Source: Lunasporangiospora selenospora
Taxonomy: Eukaryota > Mortierellomycota > Mortierellomycetes > Mortierellales > Mortierellaceae
Reading direction: 5' to 3'
Length of the DNA: 11,484 bases
Assembly: GCA_015680635.1 (NCBI GenBank)
Contig: JAABOA010000312.1
Coordinates: 5,478-16,961 of the forward strand
Below are positions 9,247 to 11,484 of this stretch, one piece after another; the first letter of the stretch is position 1; each line of letters opens with the position of its first letter. The notes beneath the pieces are model-generated. The model ran no database searches. It saw only the letters and a list, made by a program, of their open reading frames with translations, and had not been told where the DNA came from. The position numbers and the translations under genes were made by a program.

Positions 9247-9467
9247 GGAGCCATGGAGGTAGTGGGCTTGTAAAAAAGGTGCCTGTCAAGTAACGAGCAG
9301 GCTAACACTTATACAGTTCAGTGAACAAGCTAGAATGGTACCCACCCAGTCACTTTAGTGTCAATTGCCCAAGTAAATAGTAAAAAACCTTTTTTTTTTT
9401 TTGAAATCTTTATTCCAATGGTTTGAGCTTTATCAGTCTGATTTCCACAGTCGGCCGCATTCTTTGT
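9247..9467. other. Tail-to-tail intergenic region between the stathmin-like gene and HIUase
   Basis: 221 bp between two convergent stop codons. It holds a T-run at 9390-9402 and the HIUase poly(A) signal. No AATAAA is visible for the plus-strand gene; AGTAAATAG near 9372 is the nearest approximation, so the two 3' UTRs may overlap. Confidence 0.5.
9409..9414 (-). terminator. Poly(A) signal AATAAA of the HIUase gene
   Basis: AATAAA on the minus strand lies 54 nt past the HIUase stop codon (9470-9468). Confidence 0.6.
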
Positions 9468-10067
9468 CTATGAACCGCGGTAAGTGGTGTACGAGAATGG
9501 GCTCAGAAGCAGTGGAATATGGTAGTGTTGGTTCTCAGCTCCAGCTTCAATGTTAAAGACGATCTAACAAAGCAAATCATGATTTTAAGGATTAGTCCAC
9601 GGATCCAATTGTGTGTTTCCTTCTCTCTCTGGTCACCTCTCTTTGGAATATTTAAAAAATATTACCTCAACGTATGGGAAAAAGGACTTTGTGACGCCGA
9701 TAGTAGGCCAGTACTCGGCCGTTTGGAAGGTCATTCGGTAGAGACCCGGCACAAGTTTATGTGTAGGAGCCAACAGTTCGCTGACGCGTCCATCGTCGTC
9801 CGTCACTCTGGTGCGTTTGAGAGTGGAAAAAGAGTGGGGCATATTGTTAGATTTCTTTTTTGTAGCGCTCCCACGCCCAATGGGGACAAGGGAACAAAGG
9901 AAGGGGGCGAAGGAGTCAATGCGTTTTCCTTACCCCTCGGCAAGATTTGACCAGGTATTGACAGCGGCAGTAGAGTCGAGTCGCTCCAGCTTGACGGGCA
10001 CATGCTTGCCAGGCCGACCGATGGACGAGTCCAGGACATGGCAGGTGATTGGACTTTGATGAACCAT
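9468..10067 (-). CDS. URAH: 5-hydroxyisourate hydrolase (HIUase, transthyretin-like family)
   Basis: Exons 10067-9934, 9807-9666 and 9563-9468, with introns of 126 and 102 nt, give 123 residues, the usual HIUase length. The enzyme hydrolyses 5-hydroxyisourate, the product of urate oxidase, to OHCU. Family marks are SPITCHVLDSSIGRPG at residues 5-20 (catalytic His10), DDDGRV with Arg52, PGLYRMTF, SFFPYVE, HYHIPLLLSP with His105 and His107, and the C-terminal Tyr-Arg-Gly-Ser. That tetrapeptide separates HIUase from the hormone carrier transthyretin. The common SP[FY]GY near the end is SPFSY here (Ser116 for Gly). There is no SKL-type peroxisomal signal and no N-terminal targeting segment. The start is the first ATG after a TATAAAAG box (10208-10215); an in-frame ATG at 10205 lies beside that box and should not be transcribed. 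Confidence 0.93.
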
Positions 10068-10207
10068 AGCCTTCAAATCCTTGAATGCCAAAAAGAGAGA
10101 GAGGGAGAGAATGAAAAAGAACGAAAAAAAACCAAAGAGGTTGGGCAATGGAGGATGTTGACAATGGATGAAAAAGAAAAAACGAGAGAGGACCCAAAGA
10201 GTCATCC

Positions 10208-10215
10208 CTTTTATA
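10208..10215 (-). promoter_or_regulatory. TATA box (TATAAAAG) of the HIUase gene
   Basis: TATAAAAG on the minus strand, 141 nt upstream of the HIUase start codon. A C/T-rich leader without any ATG follows. A pyrimidine tract ending in TTCAAG at about 10083 resembles a 3' splice site, so a leader intron is possible but unproven. Confidence 0.6.
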
Positions 10216-10383
10216 CTTCCTTCCGCTCCACTAACCCCCTTTCAATCCGAACTGTCCCCTCGGAACTGCCCGCGTTTTTTTTTCCTGGGGACCTTTAATC
10301 AGTCATTGAAGTTTAACAAGTCATGACCCGTCCTAGGAAAACGCGACTCTAACGCGCGTCTCTACTCTCTACCATCACACACA

Positions 10384-10406
10384 CTCTCTCTATCTCTCTC
10401 TCTCTC
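10384..10406 (+). repeat. CT dinucleotide microsatellite
   Basis: (CT)n interrupted once by an A at 10392. It is GA-rich on the minus strand and about 320 nt upstream of the HIUase start. Confidence 0.8.
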
Positions 10407-10506
10407 AATCGCTCCGTAATAACTACCACAAAGGTGAACATGTCACACTCGACATTCCAATTATGTACACATTTATATGGGGCATGACACCATCAAGGTC
10501 AAGACC

Positions 10507-10512
10507 TTTAAT
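10507..10512 (-). terminator. Poly(A) signal variant ATTAAA of RPS8
   Basis: ATTAAA on the minus strand lies 44 nt past the RPS8 stop codon. It is the common variant hexamer, and no AATAAA is nearer. Confidence 0.45.
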
Positions 10513-10555
10513 TGCTTTTCTTTTTGAAGGAAAAAAATCAACCAGAGTGCTTCCT

Positions 10556-11484
10556 TTACTTCTTAAGCTTACGGATGTAGAAAGCCAACTCCTGGCCCTC
10601 AAGAATGTATCCGTCAGCACGGCCAGACTGACCAGGGCGAGACGAGACGCAGGCATAGAGACGACCAGCAGCGAACTGGTGGTCAAGAGCGGGGTCAACC
10701 TTGGCATCAGCCTTGCGGGCCTCGATCTTGCGCTGGACGTGGTTCGAGCGAGCCTTGGTGAGCTCCTCAGACTCGGTCTAGAGTAAGATTATTTTTTTTT
10801 GTAAGAGATGAGAATATGGACGGTTAGAAAACCAGTATCAAGTGTGTACATTTGCTGTTTTTGGTCCATGATTTGATTTTTGAGCCGGCAATTGCCGGTA
10901 AGACGGCCCTTCTTCCTTCCTTGCCAGTCCATCTCAGTCGAAAGAGAAAAAAATACACACCGCCAATGGACCGAGATGATAGAGACTCTGTTGCGCTTTT
11001 TGATCCATAAAAAGATATCCTTCCAAATGTCCATTTCCCCAATCCAATGTTGATGTGGTTTCCATACTGTCCAGATGCCTTTGCCCCAAATAGTCGTTCC
11101 TTTTCTTTTTCTCGTCATCTTCCATGGGGGGGTCAAATAAAAGGGTAGACAAAATGAAATCAGGTGTGTACCTTGTTAGCGCCCTTGCCCTTGCGGGCAC
11201 CGATGGGCGAGGCATAGTGAGCCTCGTACCACTGGCGGAAGGGGGTGGCATCGATCTGGATGATGGCGTTCTTCACAAGAGTGCCGGTACGGACCAACTC
11301 GTTGTTGGAGGCGTTGTAGACAACAGCAACGATACGGGTCTTGCGGGAGACGGCCTCAGAACCCCAGGAGAAGTTTCCAGAGTCAAGACGGAGAGCACGG
11401 AACTTCTTGTGGCCACCACGGGTACGGACCTCGTGGATACGCTTGGAGCCAAGCTTGGTGTTGGCAGCCTGACGACCCATCTCG
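10556..11484 (-). CDS. RPS8: 40S ribosomal protein eS8 (RPS8); 5' end cut by window
   Basis: Exons: beyond 11484 to 11172, and 10777-10556, joined in phase across a 394-nt intron. 177 residues are in view; about the first 25 lie beyond the right edge, because the frame is open at the edge and [10 protein letters not shown] matches the internal family segment YELGRPAANTK. The ATG at 11480 is therefore internal. Marks include [57 protein letters not shown], then in exon 2 [17 protein letters not shown] and FYIRKLKK at the end. eS8 is a small-subunit protein that binds 18S rRNA. Codon choice is strongly C/G-ending (AAG, GTC, CGC), unlike POP1 and UTP4, as expected of a highly expressed ribosomal gene. 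Confidence 0.96.
10885..10898. repeat. 14-bp perfect palindrome CCGGCAATTGCCGG in the RPS8 intron
   Basis: Self-complementary over 14 bp with no loop, inside the 394-nt intron (10778-11171). Its function is unknown. Confidence 0.6.

Larger units (their letters stand above)
10216..10555. other. Spacer between the HIUase promoter and RPS8, with a CT microsatellite
   Basis: About 340 nt with no gene. It contains the distal HIUase promoter, a CT dinucleotide tract at 10384-10406, and the RPS8 3' UTR with an ATTAAA signal. No other element was recognised. Confidence 0.5.

Noticed and set aside
9519-9950. Plus-strand open frame of 143 codons
   Set aside because: It is antisense to HIUase exons and introns, with no recognisable domain. 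The minus-strand reading matches a known family.
10065-10205. Upstream in-frame ATG of HIUase at 10205
   Set aside because: It lies 3 nt from the TATA box, so it should not be in the mRNA. The added residues are translated pyrimidine-rich leader (Phe/Leu/Ser-rich), not a convincing targeting peptide.
11160-11480. Start of RPS8 at the ATG at 11480
   Set aside because: Family alignment shows this Met is internal (after Tyr-Glu), and the frame is open to the window edge.
1-11484. tRNA, rRNA, transposon or CRISPR sequences
   Set aside because: No cloverleaf with A/B boxes, rRNA motif, transposase or reverse-transcriptase domain, terminal repeat or spaced direct repeat was recognised by eye. A covariance-model scan could still find a small RNA.

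Overview
The window is eukaryotic and most likely comes from a filamentous, early-diverging fungus of the Mortierella/Mucoromycota kind. That placement is inferred from dense, short spliceosomal introns (23 can be placed in five genes; most are 97-160 nt, the longest 394 and 430 nt), GTRNGT-type donors, CTAAC-like branch sites, AATAAA poly(A) signals and overall protein similarity. No marker in the window fixes the genus.

Layout from left to right. (1) Positions 1-2715, minus strand: UTP4/cirhin, a WD40 subunit of the small-subunit processome, eight exons in view with the C-terminus cut by the window edge. (2) Positions 2899-6540, minus strand: POP1, the large protein subunit of RNase P and RNase MRP, nine exons, about 870 residues. 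(3) Positions 6541-7527: a divergent intergenic region. (4) Positions 7528-9246, plus strand: a six-exon gene for a 264-residue, highly charged helical protein that looks like two stathmin-like modules in tandem. (5) Positions 9468-10067, minus strand: 5-hydroxyisourate hydrolase (HIUase), three exons, 123 residues, complete. (6) Positions 10556 to the right edge, minus strand: ribosomal protein eS8 (RPS8), two exons in view, with about the first 25 residues outside the window.

Three of the five genes (UTP4, POP1, RPS8) serve ribosome production: pre-rRNA transcription and early processing, RNase MRP cleavage of pre-rRNA, and the small subunit itself. HIUase belongs to urate breakdown and the stathmin-like protein probably to microtubule control, so this is ordinary gene neighbourhood rather than a pathway cluster.

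The item most worth following is the plus-strand gene. Its helix carries four copies of a K-x3-AE-x-R-R-like element spaced 51, 47 and 51 residues apart. The 51-residue spacing equals the internal repeat of animal stathmin and, for a straight helix, roughly the length of one tubulin dimer. If correct, this is a fungal protein with two stathmin domains and potentially four tubulin-binding repeats. No mobile element, CRISPR array, tRNA or rRNA was seen.
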